Part shown: positions 43,552 to 51,530 of the stretch, piece after piece | Position numbering within the stretch: the first letter of the stretch is position 1 | How the letters are laid out: every line of letters starts with the position of its first letter | From: Lentisphaerota bacterium | Lineage (GTDB): Bacteria > Verrucomicrobiota > Kiritimatiellia > RFP12 > JAAYNR01 | Length of the DNA stretch: 64,000 bases | Reading direction: 5' to 3' | NCBI GenBank assembly: GCA_016873675.1 | Contig: VGWG01000002.1 | Coordinates: 1-64,000 of the forward strand | Program-made: the position numbers and the translations under genes | The notes under the pieces: generated by a model | The model's input: the letters and a program-made list of their open reading frames with translations, nothing else | Told to the model about the DNA's origin: nothing | Database searches by the model: none

Positions 43552-45260
43552 GGGAATCCTTGGAAGTCGACGGGAGGATCCATTTCGGAAAGAGCGTTGC
43601 CGAACTTTACCTTTGGATAGAGATCGGTCCTTGGATCGATCATAACCTGTAAAAGACACGGCCCTTTCTGCTGCTTCATCCATTCACAAGCATCGCGACA
43701 TTCATCCATAGTTACAAGCGTTTTGGCAGGGATACCATAGGCGAGCGCTATCTTTATGAAGTCAGGCGCCGAATATCCCCAAACGGTTGATTGATAGCGC
43801 CCGTCAAGATAAGAATCCTGGAACTGGCGCACCATTCCCAACGATTGATTATTCAGAACCACCAGACGCAGGGGCAGCGCATGATGCACAACACTCTGAA
43901 GTTCTTGAATGTTCATCTGGAAGCCGCCGTCCCCGGCGAAGAGGATCGTCTCGCCCGACACCATCGACGCTGAAATGGCTGCTGGCAATCCGAATCCCAT
44001 AGCTCCCAATCCACCGGGGGAAAGAAAACGCTGATTCTTCCGGACACAGGCCGATTGGGCCGCCCACAATTGGTTCTGGCCCACATCAGTCACGATCACC
44101 CGTGCGGAAGGAAACGCTCGTGTTAATTTCTTTACGAGCCTGTTGGGATTCATCGATATTCCGCTCCCCAACTCGTCGCAGTCCGTACGTTGCTGATGCC
44201 AGCGACTGATACTGGCCAGCCATTCCTGTCTTTCCGGCCAAGTGATCGTCTCCGTCAATTCATCGGCCACCGTCAAGAAGTCGAGGATGTTTGCAACGAC
44301 AGGCGTGCAGCCACTCAAGCGGTTGTTGATCTGCGCCTCTACACAATCGACATGAAAGACCCGCTGATTAGAGAAACCCTTGACACTCGACCCTGTCTGC
44401 CTTACATCGAGTCGGCTTCCCAGAACCAGAATCGTGTCCGCTTCCACCATTGCCTTGTTAGCCCAGCGGTTCCCGTTCGTTCCGACGAGCCCGACCCGGT
44501 TCGGATCGTCGGACGGCAACACATCCACCCCCATCAGCGAGTATGCCACCGGAACTCCGATGCGGGAAGACCAAGACCTAAAACGTTCGACCGCCCCAGC
44601 CGCCCTTACACCGCCCCCCACCAGAATGAGCGGACGCTGTGCATCTGCCAAAGCGGACAACACATCACGAACAAGACTCTGGGAAAGGCTGGCCCCCTCA
44701 TGTGTAAACGCGCAATGAGCACTCACACACGAAGAGGCGCCAACCTTCTGTCTCTGCACATCCATGGGGATATCCAGCAAAACCGGACCAGGACGGCCCT
44801 CTACGGCCAATCGAAAGGCCTCGTCCAGTATTGCGGGGAAAGAGGCTGCATCCTCAACGGTCCAAGCTCCTTTTGTGACGGCATGGGCCATAGACACAAT
44901 GTCCGTTTCTTGAAACCCTTGCTGGCGAATGGCTCGGGGACCACGTTGCTCATCCCGATTAACCTGCCCCGTGATAAACACAGCCGGACTAGAATCAAAG
45001 TAAGCGCCAGCGATTCCCGTAAGTAAATTGATCGCGCCAGGGCCGCTCGTTGCCATAGCCACGCCAGGTCTTCCCGTCAGCCTTCCATACACGTCAGCAG
45101 CCATTGCCGCAGCCTGTTCGTGGCGAAGGGATACGATCTGTACGCGTCCATCGCGGTACAACGCATCCAGCAGGAGAGTGATCATTCCGCCAGTGACCTC
45201 GAACACGCGTTTGATCCCTCTTCGATTGAGTTCACTCGCAATATATTCAGCTACATTCAT
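43548..45260 (-). CDS. Acetolactate-synthase-like thiamine-pyrophosphate enzyme
   Basis: 570 residues with the three-domain ThDP architecture. The N-terminal Pyr domain contains SLRHEQAAAMAADVYGRLTG (catalytic Glu) and ATSGPGAINLLTG. The central domain is FAD- or fold-related (ILVGGGVRAAGAV). The C-terminal PP domain has FAGDGGFQMNIQEL and VVLNNQSLGM, the GDG...NN cofactor motif. It could be a catabolic or biosynthetic acetolactate synthase, but no small subunit gene adjoins and it is coupled to a sugar epimerase. A ketosugar-modifying role like that of YerE is therefore plausible. The ATG at 45260 lacks a clear ribosome binding site. Confidence 0.88.
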   Translation of the reverse strand: MNVAEYIASELNRRGIKRVFEVTGGMITLLLDALYRDGRVQIVSLRHEQAAAMAADVYGRLTGRPGVAMATSGPGAINLLTGIAGAYFDSSPAVFITGQVNRDEQRGPRAIRQQGFQETDIVSMAHAVTKGAWTVEDAASFPAILDEAFRLAVEGRPGPVLLDIPMDVQRQKVGASSCVSAHCAFTHEGASLSQSLVRDVLSALADAQRPLILVGGGVRAAGAVERFRSWSSRIGVPVAYSLMGVDVLPSDDPNRVGLVGTNGNRWANKAMVEADTILVLGSRLDVRQTGSSVKGFSNQRVFHVDCVEAQINNRLSGCTPVVANILDFLTVADELTETITWPERQEWLASISRWHQQRTDCDELGSGISMNPNRLVKKLTRAFPSARVIVTDVGQNQLWAAQSACVRKNQRFLSPGGLGAMGFGLPAAISASMVSGETILFAGDGGFQMNIQELQSVVHHALPLRLVVLNNQSLGMVRQFQDSYLDGRYQSTVWGYSAPDFIKIALAYGIPAKTLVTMDECRDACEWMKQQKGPCLLQVMIDPRTDLYPKVKFGNALSEMDPPVDFQGFP

Positions 45261-45365
45261 AATTGGGTCAGTGTCTGGTGCGAAATTCTTGTGGCGAAAA
45301 GATTTTATAAAGATCCTCAATGTGTTGTATCGTTACCTCTTTCAATGGTTTGCGATTTTAAAATA

Positions 45366-45451
45366 TGGTGCCAGGGGAGGGAGTCGAACCCTCACGGTGT
45401 TGCCACCGGTGGATTTTGAGTCCACTGCGTCTGCCATTTCGCCACCCTGGC
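45366..45451 (-). tRNA. tRNA-Leu (anticodon CAA)
   Basis: 86 bases including an encoded CCA end (45366-45368). The acceptor stem pairs GCCAGGG with CCCTGGC (7 bp), the discriminator is A, the anticodon loop is CTCAAAA on a GTGGA/TCCAC stem (CAA, reads UUG), and the T loop is GGTTCGACTCC-like. A long variable arm (CGGTGGCAACACCG) is as expected for leucine. It lies between the GH115-like gene and the TPP enzyme gene, both also on the minus strand, with its own promoter at 45466-45495. Confidence 0.96.
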
Positions 45452-45465
45452 GGAAGTGGAGAGAG

Positions 45466-45495
45466 TTTATAGCACGAGCGGGGGCTGGATATCAA
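45466..45495 (-). promoter_or_regulatory. Sigma-70-type promoter for tRNA-Leu
   Basis: On the minus strand: TTGATA (45490-45495), an 18-base spacer, and TATAAA (45466-45471), 14 bases before the tRNA 5' end. Strong boxes and correct position. It may also feed the TPP enzyme and epimerase downstream. Confidence 0.65.
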
Positions 45496-45501
45496 CCCTA
45501 A

Positions 45502-47520
45502 TCACCGTTCGGGCTGAAGAAACAGGTCAGGCCGGTAGGCGGTCGGGAAGTTCGGGTTGTACTTGTAGGCGGCGTAGCAGGGCTGGGGACCCTCAGCCAT
45601 GCCTTCGAGATTCATCCAGCGCTGGTCATTGAGCATCGCGTGCCAGGTGGACAGAAAGTCCTTGCACTTCCACGTGCGGCAGTTGAGGTCGTTGCGGTGC
45701 CAGCCGACAAATTCGCCGGTCTCGATGCGCGCCTCGACCGCCAGGGCGGCCTCGACGTGGCGCAGCGCCTGGTAGGCTTCGAGATAGGCCTCGTAGCCGC
45801 GCCCGTCCAGATAGTGCATCACCGAGCGGCAGAAGGCCCGCGCCATGCGCGTCTGGTGCAGGGATTTGTCGAGCTGGGCCATGGCTTCGTGCTCAAAGAA
45901 CGTCCGGCGGTTGCCGTGAAGATGCCGCGCGGCGTCGTGGGCGCGCTCGGCGGCTATCGCCCATTTCGGCTCGGCGGCGTCCAGCCTCTCGACAAACCAA
46001 CTCAGCGCCTCGCGCAGCGTGGCAAAGCGCTTCAGGCCCCAGATGGCCGGAGGCTTGTCCTCGCGGTTGTAAACACGCTGGAGAGTGAAGCGGACGATCA
46101 TCGGATAGAGGTTGTCTCCCACGGTGTTATCCGGACGGCTCTCGTCGGCCGCGAATGGAATATCGGTCAGCGCTCGGTAGGCGTCAGCCACCTCGTGGTG
46201 TTCCGTGCCGAGCACCTGCCGCGTGTACCAGCCGAACGTGCCGTCCCCGTCCGCGCCGCAGACGGCGGCCATGGCGGCGTAGTCGCTGGCGTAGCCCATG
46301 ACCTGTCGCAGATTGAAGATCTTTTCGCGCACGTTTCCGACGTTGAGGATCAGGATGCGGTTCATGCCCAGATCGACCGCGCGCTTGAGTTCGCGCGCAT
46401 AGACGCGCGGCGCATAGCTCGTCACGCGCATGGATTGGGCGCCGTTGAACATCGAGACATGCTGATAGACGCCCGTCGCGTGCGTCGAGCGGCCGACCAG
46501 ATCCTCCAGATTCTGTCGCATGCAGGCGTCGCCGTCGTCTGTATGGATGATCGTTGTCCCTTCGGGAAACCGCAGCAGCCCGGCGTTGTAGAGGGTGTAC
46601 AGTTCGCCCCAGAGGTAACCGTAGGTTTCGGGCGTCTCCTCCCCGCGGACTTCGCGGATGAGCTGGAGCTGGGCCGCCAGGACTTCATTGATGATCTGCG
46701 CCTTGATTTCCAGCGGCGCATCGGGCTTCATGTTGGGGTCGTCCACCCAGAACGGACGGTCGATCAACCCGCGGAAGTTGAGGGTCCACAGCACCTTCTT
46801 TCCGGTCTGGCGCGCGATGGCCTTGCGCCAGTAGGCGAGGATTTCGTTGCGGTTGGTGGACCAGGAGAAGGGGATGCCGCGCGGCCAGTAGAACGGCGCG
46901 GAGCCGAGCGGTTCGGCGTGATGCTGGGCGATGTAGAGTCCCAAATTCGAGGCGAGCGTGATCTGCGGTTCATCGGGGAGGATGTTGGTGCCCGGGATGA
47001 CGCAGGTGCAATCCATGCGCAAAGCGAGTTCGAGCAGTTCGCGCCACACCTCCATGGAAAATCCGTGCTCCGGTTTCTCCATCTGAAAGCCGACCAGGAG
47101 ATCCTCGTCGTTGAAGAAAAAACCGCGATGGCGGAAGGTGCGGGGCTGGGAGGCCGACGTGCCGCAGGGAATCTCGATCTGATCGGCGCGCGCGGGAACG
47201 ATGCCCGTGAAATAACGGCAGGGATCGGCCTCTAGCCAGCGCGCGCTGAAGGCGTAGATCCCATGGATCAGCCCGAGTTCGTCGCTGCCGGTGATGGTGA
47301 TGCCTTCGGGTTTCACCTCGATGACATGGGCGTCGAAGCCGCCGCCGGCGGGGCCGAGGCGCAACGCGATTCCGGCCGGGGCGGGGCCGCGGACGGTGCC
47401 ACGCTCCAGGCCGAGCTTGCGCCGGACATCCTGGCGAAGCGCGCGGGCCGCAGCGGCCACGGCCGCACTGCGACTCTGATCCTGAATGGTTGTTTCAGCG
47501 GTAAGCGTGCATGATTTCAT
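45502..47520 (-). CDS. GH115-like glycoside hydrolase family protein
   Basis: 672 residues. The order of motifs (RTFRHRGFFFNDEDLLVGF, then THATGVYQHVSMFNG, then NRILILNVGNVREK) resembles GH115 alpha-glucuronidases, which remove glucuronic acid from xylan. Here the N-terminal domain (about 1-95) with LGLIHGIYAFSARWL matches the alpha/beta domain found ahead of many GH catalytic barrels. No signal peptide is present, so it would act inside the cell unless exported otherwise. It begins 13 bases after the ExbD-like lipoprotein gene. Substrate is unproven. Confidence 0.78.
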   Translation of the reverse strand: MKSCTLTAETTIQDQSRSAAVAAAARALRQDVRRKLGLERGTVRGPAPAGIALRLGPAGGGFDAHVIEVKPEGITITGSDELGLIHGIYAFSARWLEADPCRYFTGIVPARADQIEIPCGTSASQPRTFRHRGFFFNDEDLLVGFQMEKPEHGFSMEVWRELLELALRMDCTCVIPGTNILPDEPQITLASNLGLYIAQHHAEPLGSAPFYWPRGIPFSWSTNRNEILAYWRKAIARQTGKKVLWTLNFRGLIDRPFWVDDPNMKPDAPLEIKAQIINEVLAAQLQLIREVRGEETPETYGYLWGELYTLYNAGLLRFPEGTTIIHTDDGDACMRQNLEDLVGRSTHATGVYQHVSMFNGAQSMRVTSYAPRVYARELKRAVDLGMNRILILNVGNVREKIFNLRQVMGYASDYAAMAAVCGADGDGTFGWYTRQVLGTEHHEVADAYRALTDIPFAADESRPDNTVGDNLYPMIVRFTLQRVYNREDKPPAIWGLKRFATLREALSWFVERLDAAEPKWAIAAERAHDAARHLHGNRRTFFEHEAMAQLDKSLHQTRMARAFCRSVMHYLDGRGYEAYLEAYQALRHVEAALAVEARIETGEFVGWHRNDLNCRTWKCKDFLSTWHAMLNDQRWMNLEGMAEGPQPCYAAYKYNPNFPTAYRPDLFLQPER

Positions 47521-47533
47521 GGTGTGTAGAGGC

Positions 47534-47935
47534 TCAGGGAGCGGCTGGCGGCCGCGCCTGCGTGTCCGGGATACCGGCTTCCTTCACGCGGGATACGGCC
47601 TGTTGTTCGCTGACAAAAAAGAAGCGGGAAAATCCGGCGGTTCGAAGGGCCGAGGAGACGCGGACGAACAGGTCGCGTTTTTTGCTGTCGGGGATGTTGA
47701 TCCGAATCGGCTGGTTGAACGGCACACGCATCGCCTTCAAGGCGGCGGCGAGACGCTCAACGGGATAAGGCCTGCCGTTGAACCACACCTGGTCCGCAGC
47801 ATCGGTGTACAGCGCCAGATCGGCGAGCGTGCCGGTGACAGCCCCGTTCGGCTGGGGCGTGGCGCATCCCGCCAGCAGCGCCAGCGCGGCCAGCAGGGCA
47901 AACCCGCATGTGCGGGCGCTCATCGCGCGCTTCAT
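47534..47935 (-). CDS. Lipoprotein with ExbD/TolR-like periplasmic domain
   Basis: 133 residues. A lipoprotein signal ends in LLAGC (about residues 20-24), so the mature protein is lipid-anchored. The remainder (VWFNGRPYPVERLAAAL, IRINIPDSKKRDLFVRV and TAGFSRFFFVSE) follows the beta-alpha pattern of ExbD/TolR periplasmic domains, which normally hang from a membrane helix. No TonB/ExbB/TolQ partner is in the window. The ATG at 47935 overlaps the GNAT stop (ATGA). Confidence 0.75.
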   Translation of the reverse strand: MKRAMSARTCGFALLAALALLAGCATPQPNGAVTGTLADLALYTDAADQVWFNGRPYPVERLAAALKAMRVPFNQPIRINIPDSKKRDLFVRVSSALRTAGFSRFFFVSEQQAVSRVKEAGIPDTQARPPAAP

Positions 47936-48486
47936 GCGTCCTTCCCCTCTGGAGCGGTCGCGGCGGCGGAGACGGCCGCGTTGTTGCGCGGGCCGTGCAG
48001 GTCGAGCGCCATGGCGATTTCGGGGCAGGTGAACGGGTTGGAGTATTTGGTGCAATTGATGCACCCCATGTAGATTTTGTGCATCAGCGAGGTTTTGGGG
48101 ACTTCTCGGAAGCCCAGCGTCCGGAAGAACTCGGGGGCGAAGGTGAGCACGATCGCCTGGGTCGGCGCGAACGCCTCGACCCGCGCCAGGACGGCCCGGA
48201 TCAGGCGCGTGCCGATGTGCTGCCGGCGGCAGGACGCGCTGACCGCGACCGACTGGATCTCGACCGACGCCTTGGAGGGGTCGCCGACCTCCGGCAGAAT
48301 CTGCCAGGCGGCGCACGCGACAATCCGCCCGCCGTCCTCGCACACGTGGAAGCGGTCGATGTTCATGATTACGTCGCTCACCGGCCGGATGATCAGGTCG
48401 TCCGGATGCTGACGGATCAGGGTGTAGATCGGGATCGCGTCGGCCAGAGCGGCGGGGCGGTCGATGATGGCGTCACCTGCATTCAT
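47932..48486 (-). CDS. GNAT acetyltransferase with C-terminal cysteines (ArgA-like)
   Basis: 184 residues. The acetyl-CoA site is VAVSASCRRQHIGTRLIRAV and FAPEFFRTLGFREV. A C-terminal GCINCTKYSNPFTCPEIAM cysteine group (CxxC plus Cys) is shared with some N-acetylglutamate synthase-type proteins and may bind metal. Substrate uncertain: glutamate or a related amino acid. The start at 48486 is 2 bases after the coiled-coil gene stop. Confidence 0.85.
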   Translation of the reverse strand: MNAGDAIIDRPAALADAIPIYTLIRQHPDDLIIRPVSDVIMNIDRFHVCEDGGRIVACAAWQILPEVGDPSKASVEIQSVAVSASCRRQHIGTRLIRAVLARVEAFAPTQAIVLTFAPEFFRTLGFREVPKTSLMHKIYMGCINCTKYSNPFTCPEIAMALDLHGPRNNAAVSAAATAPEGKDA

Positions 48487-48488
48487 GG

Positions 48489-50066
48489 CTACCTTTTCAG
48501 ACGGATCCAGGACGAGAGCTTGCCGCGGTTTGGCGCGAACGGCGCGGGATTGCACGTGTCGCCGCCGACCGATGGGGACGGCGTCTCGTCGGATCGCGAT
48601 TCCTGGGAATGTTCGAGTTGATCGATGCGGCGGAGGAGCGCCTGCTGGGTGGAGGCATGGTGTTCGCGCTCGACCTCCCGCTGCTTCCGCTCCTGGCTCA
48701 GATCCTGTTCGCGGCGCCGGATGGTCTCGGCCAATTCCTGAGTCTGGCGGGCCAGCTTGTCCGTTTCGGTGACTCGCGTGCGCAGGCGGGCGTCTTCGGC
48801 CTCCAGCACGCGGATTTTCCGGTTGAGTTCGGACTCTCGCTCGTCGGCCAGGCGAGCCTCCTGCGCCTGGGTCGCGCGGAGCGTGGCCATTTCGGCCTGC
48901 AGGCGGACGGCATCGGCCGGATGGCGCCGATTGCCCGGATCGGCGGCGTGGCGGCGCGTGGCGGTGCTCTCCATTTCGCCGCTGAGGATGCGGGTCAATT
49001 CATAGATGCGGCTTTGGATCGCCTCCTGCCGGCGCGTGGTCCAATCGCGCAGCCCCGCGACGGCTTCGCGCTCCAGCGCCAGATCATTCTCGAGACGTTC
49101 AACCTCCTGGCCGAGGATTTGCGCGATGGCACCGAGCGGGTCCGCAGCGCAGGCCTCGGCCGCGCGCGCGACGGGCGAGAGTGGTTTCTCCAGATCGGCG
49201 ATGCGGGCTTGCAACTCCGTTTCGCGGCTGTTTGAGAGCGTGAGCAGATCGGAGTAGGCGGATTGGACCTCGGCGATCTCGCGCTTCAGCGTGTCGGCGT
49301 GCGCGGAGGCCATGGCCTGCGCGCGATCAGAGGCGGCAATCTGGACGCGCGCCTCTTCGAGCAGGCGCTCGGCATGGGCACCGCGCTGTTCCGCGGCGGC
49401 CTGCTTCCGCACCGCCTCGGCTGCCTGTGCGCGACAGGCGTCGCGCTCCTGTTCCGCAGCGAGGCGCTTGCTTTCGGACGCGGATGCGGCCTCGCGAAGG
49501 CGGGCGATATCGGACTCGGGGATGGCCCGTTTTTCGGCTTCGGCCAAGGCCAGGCGCAGGGAGTCGCGCTCGTGTTCGAGGGCCGCGCACTGCTTGGTGG
49601 CCTGTTTCGCGGCGGCGAGCGTCTCTTTCTGGCGGGCGTTCTCGGCTTCAAGCGCGGTGATGCGGTGGCGGAGCGCATCGCATTCCTTGGACGATTTTTC
49701 GGTTGGGGCGCTGGCAGCGCGCGGTTCAGCGCCGGGACGGATCACGCGCGCCAGATCGGCCTTGTCGGCGTAGACCAGCCGCGCGTCTGGAGGGGCCTTG
49801 CCGCTGGTGAGGATGGCGTCGGCGGCTGTCCGGTTGAGGGGGCCTCGGAGGTTGCCCGCGCCGTCGTCAATGTACCAGGCGATGCCCAGTTCAGGGACCT
49901 GTTCGGCCGGCAGCCAGGTCGTCTGGTCGGTCGAGACCTCGTGTCCCGGGAGGATGCGGCCCTGCTCGGCCCACACAACGATGCCAGAGGTGGATACCGG
50001 TCCGAAGATGGTTTTACCGGCGATTCGCAGGAACCACTGGCGGGTGTCTGTTTTATCGGCGTTCAT
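48489..50066 (-). CDS. GYF_2-domain coiled-coil protein A
   Basis: 525 residues. Two GYF_2 (DUF4339)-like domains: QWFLRIAGKTIFGPVSTSGI to about residue 58, and AWYIDDGAGNLRGPL to about 105. Residues 125-500 are a long coiled coil rich in Ala, Glu, Arg and Gln. No signal or membrane segment. GYF_2 domains usually bind proline-rich or membrane partners. A paralogue with the same layout lies immediately upstream (50063). The ATG overlaps that gene's stop (ATGA). Confidence 0.88.
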   Translation of the reverse strand: MNADKTDTRQWFLRIAGKTIFGPVSTSGIVVWAEQGRILPGHEVSTDQTTWLPAEQVPELGIAWYIDDGAGNLRGPLNRTAADAILTSGKAPPDARLVYADKADLARVIRPGAEPRAASAPTEKSSKECDALRHRITALEAENARQKETLAAAKQATKQCAALEHERDSLRLALAEAEKRAIPESDIARLREAASASESKRLAAEQERDACRAQAAEAVRKQAAAEQRGAHAERLLEEARVQIAASDRAQAMASAHADTLKREIAEVQSAYSDLLTLSNSRETELQARIADLEKPLSPVARAAEACAADPLGAIAQILGQEVERLENDLALEREAVAGLRDWTTRRQEAIQSRIYELTRILSGEMESTATRRHAADPGNRRHPADAVRLQAEMATLRATQAQEARLADERESELNRKIRVLEAEDARLRTRVTETDKLARQTQELAETIRRREQDLSQERKQREVEREHHASTQQALLRRIDQLEHSQESRSDETPSPSVGGDTCNPAPFAPNRGKLSSWIRLKR

Positions 50067-51175
50067 GGGCGGGGCATGTTGGGGGTGTTGGTTTTCTTCT
50101 GGCCTTTGAAAATGCTGCCGTTGGTTTCGCCGATCTTGCGCAGTTCACGCTGGGCCTGCACCTCGAGGTCGGCCAGCGAAAGGGACGCGGCGGTTTTTTT
50201 TCCGGTAGGGGGCGATATCGGCGGCAGGGGCGCGTCGGGTTCGGTGACGATGCAGGCATCTTCGGTGGCCGGTTGGTCGGCGGCGGCGAGGGTGGCTGCA
50301 AGCTGCTGGGAAATGCGCCTCACGCTCTCGAAGCGGGCGGTGTGCGCCTGGAATCGGGCGGCGTCGGCCGCCTGTTCGCGGCGCGCCTGTTCGGCCTGCG
50401 CGCGCGCGGCGGCGGATTCCTGCTCGGCGTGAAGGAGCGATTGCCGGATGAGCCCGGTCTGGCGCTTCGCCTCGTCGGCATCCCGGCGCGCCTGCGCAAG
50501 GGCGGCCTCAAGCGATTCGACGCGAGCCTGCAAGGCGTGACCGTCGGTAGCGGCGCCCTGCAGGCGGGCGACATCCGATTCCAAGGCGGCGATCCGCCCC
50601 TCCTTTTTGATGCCTTCGGCCTGCAGGCGGTTCTGAGCGGCTTTCAACTCCTGGCGTTCGGCGTCGAATTCGTGGTCGCGCGCCTTGAGGTCGGCCTGCG
50701 CCTGGTTCAGCGCGCTCTGGAGGGTTGCCGCGCGCTGGTCGGACGTCTCTGCGCGGGCGAGTGCGTCACGGCGGGCGGCGACGGCGACCAGCAGGTCGGC
50801 CTGCTGATGCGCGGGGGCGGGCGCGTCGGCTTGCTCGCGCCGAAAGATGGCGGCGGTGGCCTTGAGCGAACCCTCCCGGATCAATTCGTTCAGGGCATAG
50901 CGATGGATCGGCCCATAAAACGTGGCGGGGGAAACTTCGGCAATCCAGTCCATGTCGAGCCCGAGCGTGGTGACGGGCACCCAGTCCGTTCCATTCTGAG
51001 ACGCCTCGCTGGTCGGGGCGATTCGGCCATCGTGCGCCCAACTCCGCAGGGTATCGTGCGAGGCCGGACCAAAGATCGCGCCCTTCTCAGTGCGGATCGT
51101 CCACAGGAAGTCGGCTGCCGGCGTGGATGATTGTGCAGACACGGTTGACACATCTCCGGGTTGGCGGGTTCTCAT
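50063..51175 (-). CDS. GYF_2-domain coiled-coil protein B
   Basis: 370 residues. Again two GYF_2-like domains (FLWTIRTEKGAIFGPASHDT and DWIAEVSPATFYGPIHRY) and an alanine- and glutamate-rich coiled coil (about 125-310), ending in a proline-containing tail (DAPLPPISPPTGKK) and a basic end. First gene of the minus-strand operon; a promoter at 51201-51229 fits. The ATG at 51175 was chosen because the upstream in-frame stretch overlaps that promoter. Function unknown; probably a scaffold or regulator with protein A. Confidence 0.86.
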   Translation of the reverse strand: MRTRQPGDVSTVSAQSSTPAADFLWTIRTEKGAIFGPASHDTLRSWAHDGRIAPTSEASQNGTDWVPVTTLGLDMDWIAEVSPATFYGPIHRYALNELIREGSLKATAAIFRREQADAPAPAHQQADLLVAVAARRDALARAETSDQRAATLQSALNQAQADLKARDHEFDAERQELKAAQNRLQAEGIKKEGRIAALESDVARLQGAATDGHALQARVESLEAALAQARRDADEAKRQTGLIRQSLLHAEQESAAARAQAEQARREQAADAARFQAHTARFESVRRISQQLAATLAAADQPATEDACIVTEPDAPLPPISPPTGKKTAASLSLADLEVQAQRELRKIGETNGSIFKGQKKTNTPNMPRP

Positions 51176-51200
51176 GCGTTGAACGAAAACAACGGGAGAC

Positions 51201-51229
51201 AGTGTACCGGATTGTTGCCGCGAGCGCAA
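51201..51229 (-). promoter_or_regulatory. Sigma-70-type promoter for the GYF_2 operon
   Basis: On the minus strand: TTGCGC (51224-51229), a 17-base spacer, and TACACT (51201-51206), 25 bases before the coiled-coil gene start. Good boxes with exact spacing. Confidence 0.55.
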
Positions 51230-51530
51230 ACGGTTAGATGCGGGCAAAAAAAAGTGAAAAATAACGGCTTGTTTTCCATCGGCAGATGTGATACTTGTAA
51301 TCGCTTGCCGTCACCAGGCGGCAGACCATTCGGTTCGCCGTATGTGGCATACGGGCAGACGAGCCGACTGCAACACAACCCAAACCAGCAATCACGAGAC
51401 GGGCGAGAGGCCGGCTGCGTCGTCAGCTCGGCCGGGAAACCGGCGCGACGCATCCTGCGGGCGGCGGTTTCACATGCAGGGCCGGCGGCGCGCCGCAGGC
51501 TGGCAGTTACCGTTTCACGGAAAAATCCCA
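51230..51530. other. rpsA upstream/leader region
   Basis: About 300 bases without a gene. A candidate plus-strand promoter has TTGTTT at 51269 and an extended TGTGATACT -10 near 51287-51295, but the spacing is short (15). That would leave a leader of over 200 bases. The last 20 bases before the rpsA ATG (CACGGAAAAATCCCA end) carry no GGAGG-like site, as is often true for rpsA. Confidence 0.4.

Noticed and set aside
45640-47235. 531-codon plus-strand open frame opposite the GH115-like gene
   Set aside because: Antisense shadow; the minus-strand protein has recognisable motifs and a sensible operon position.
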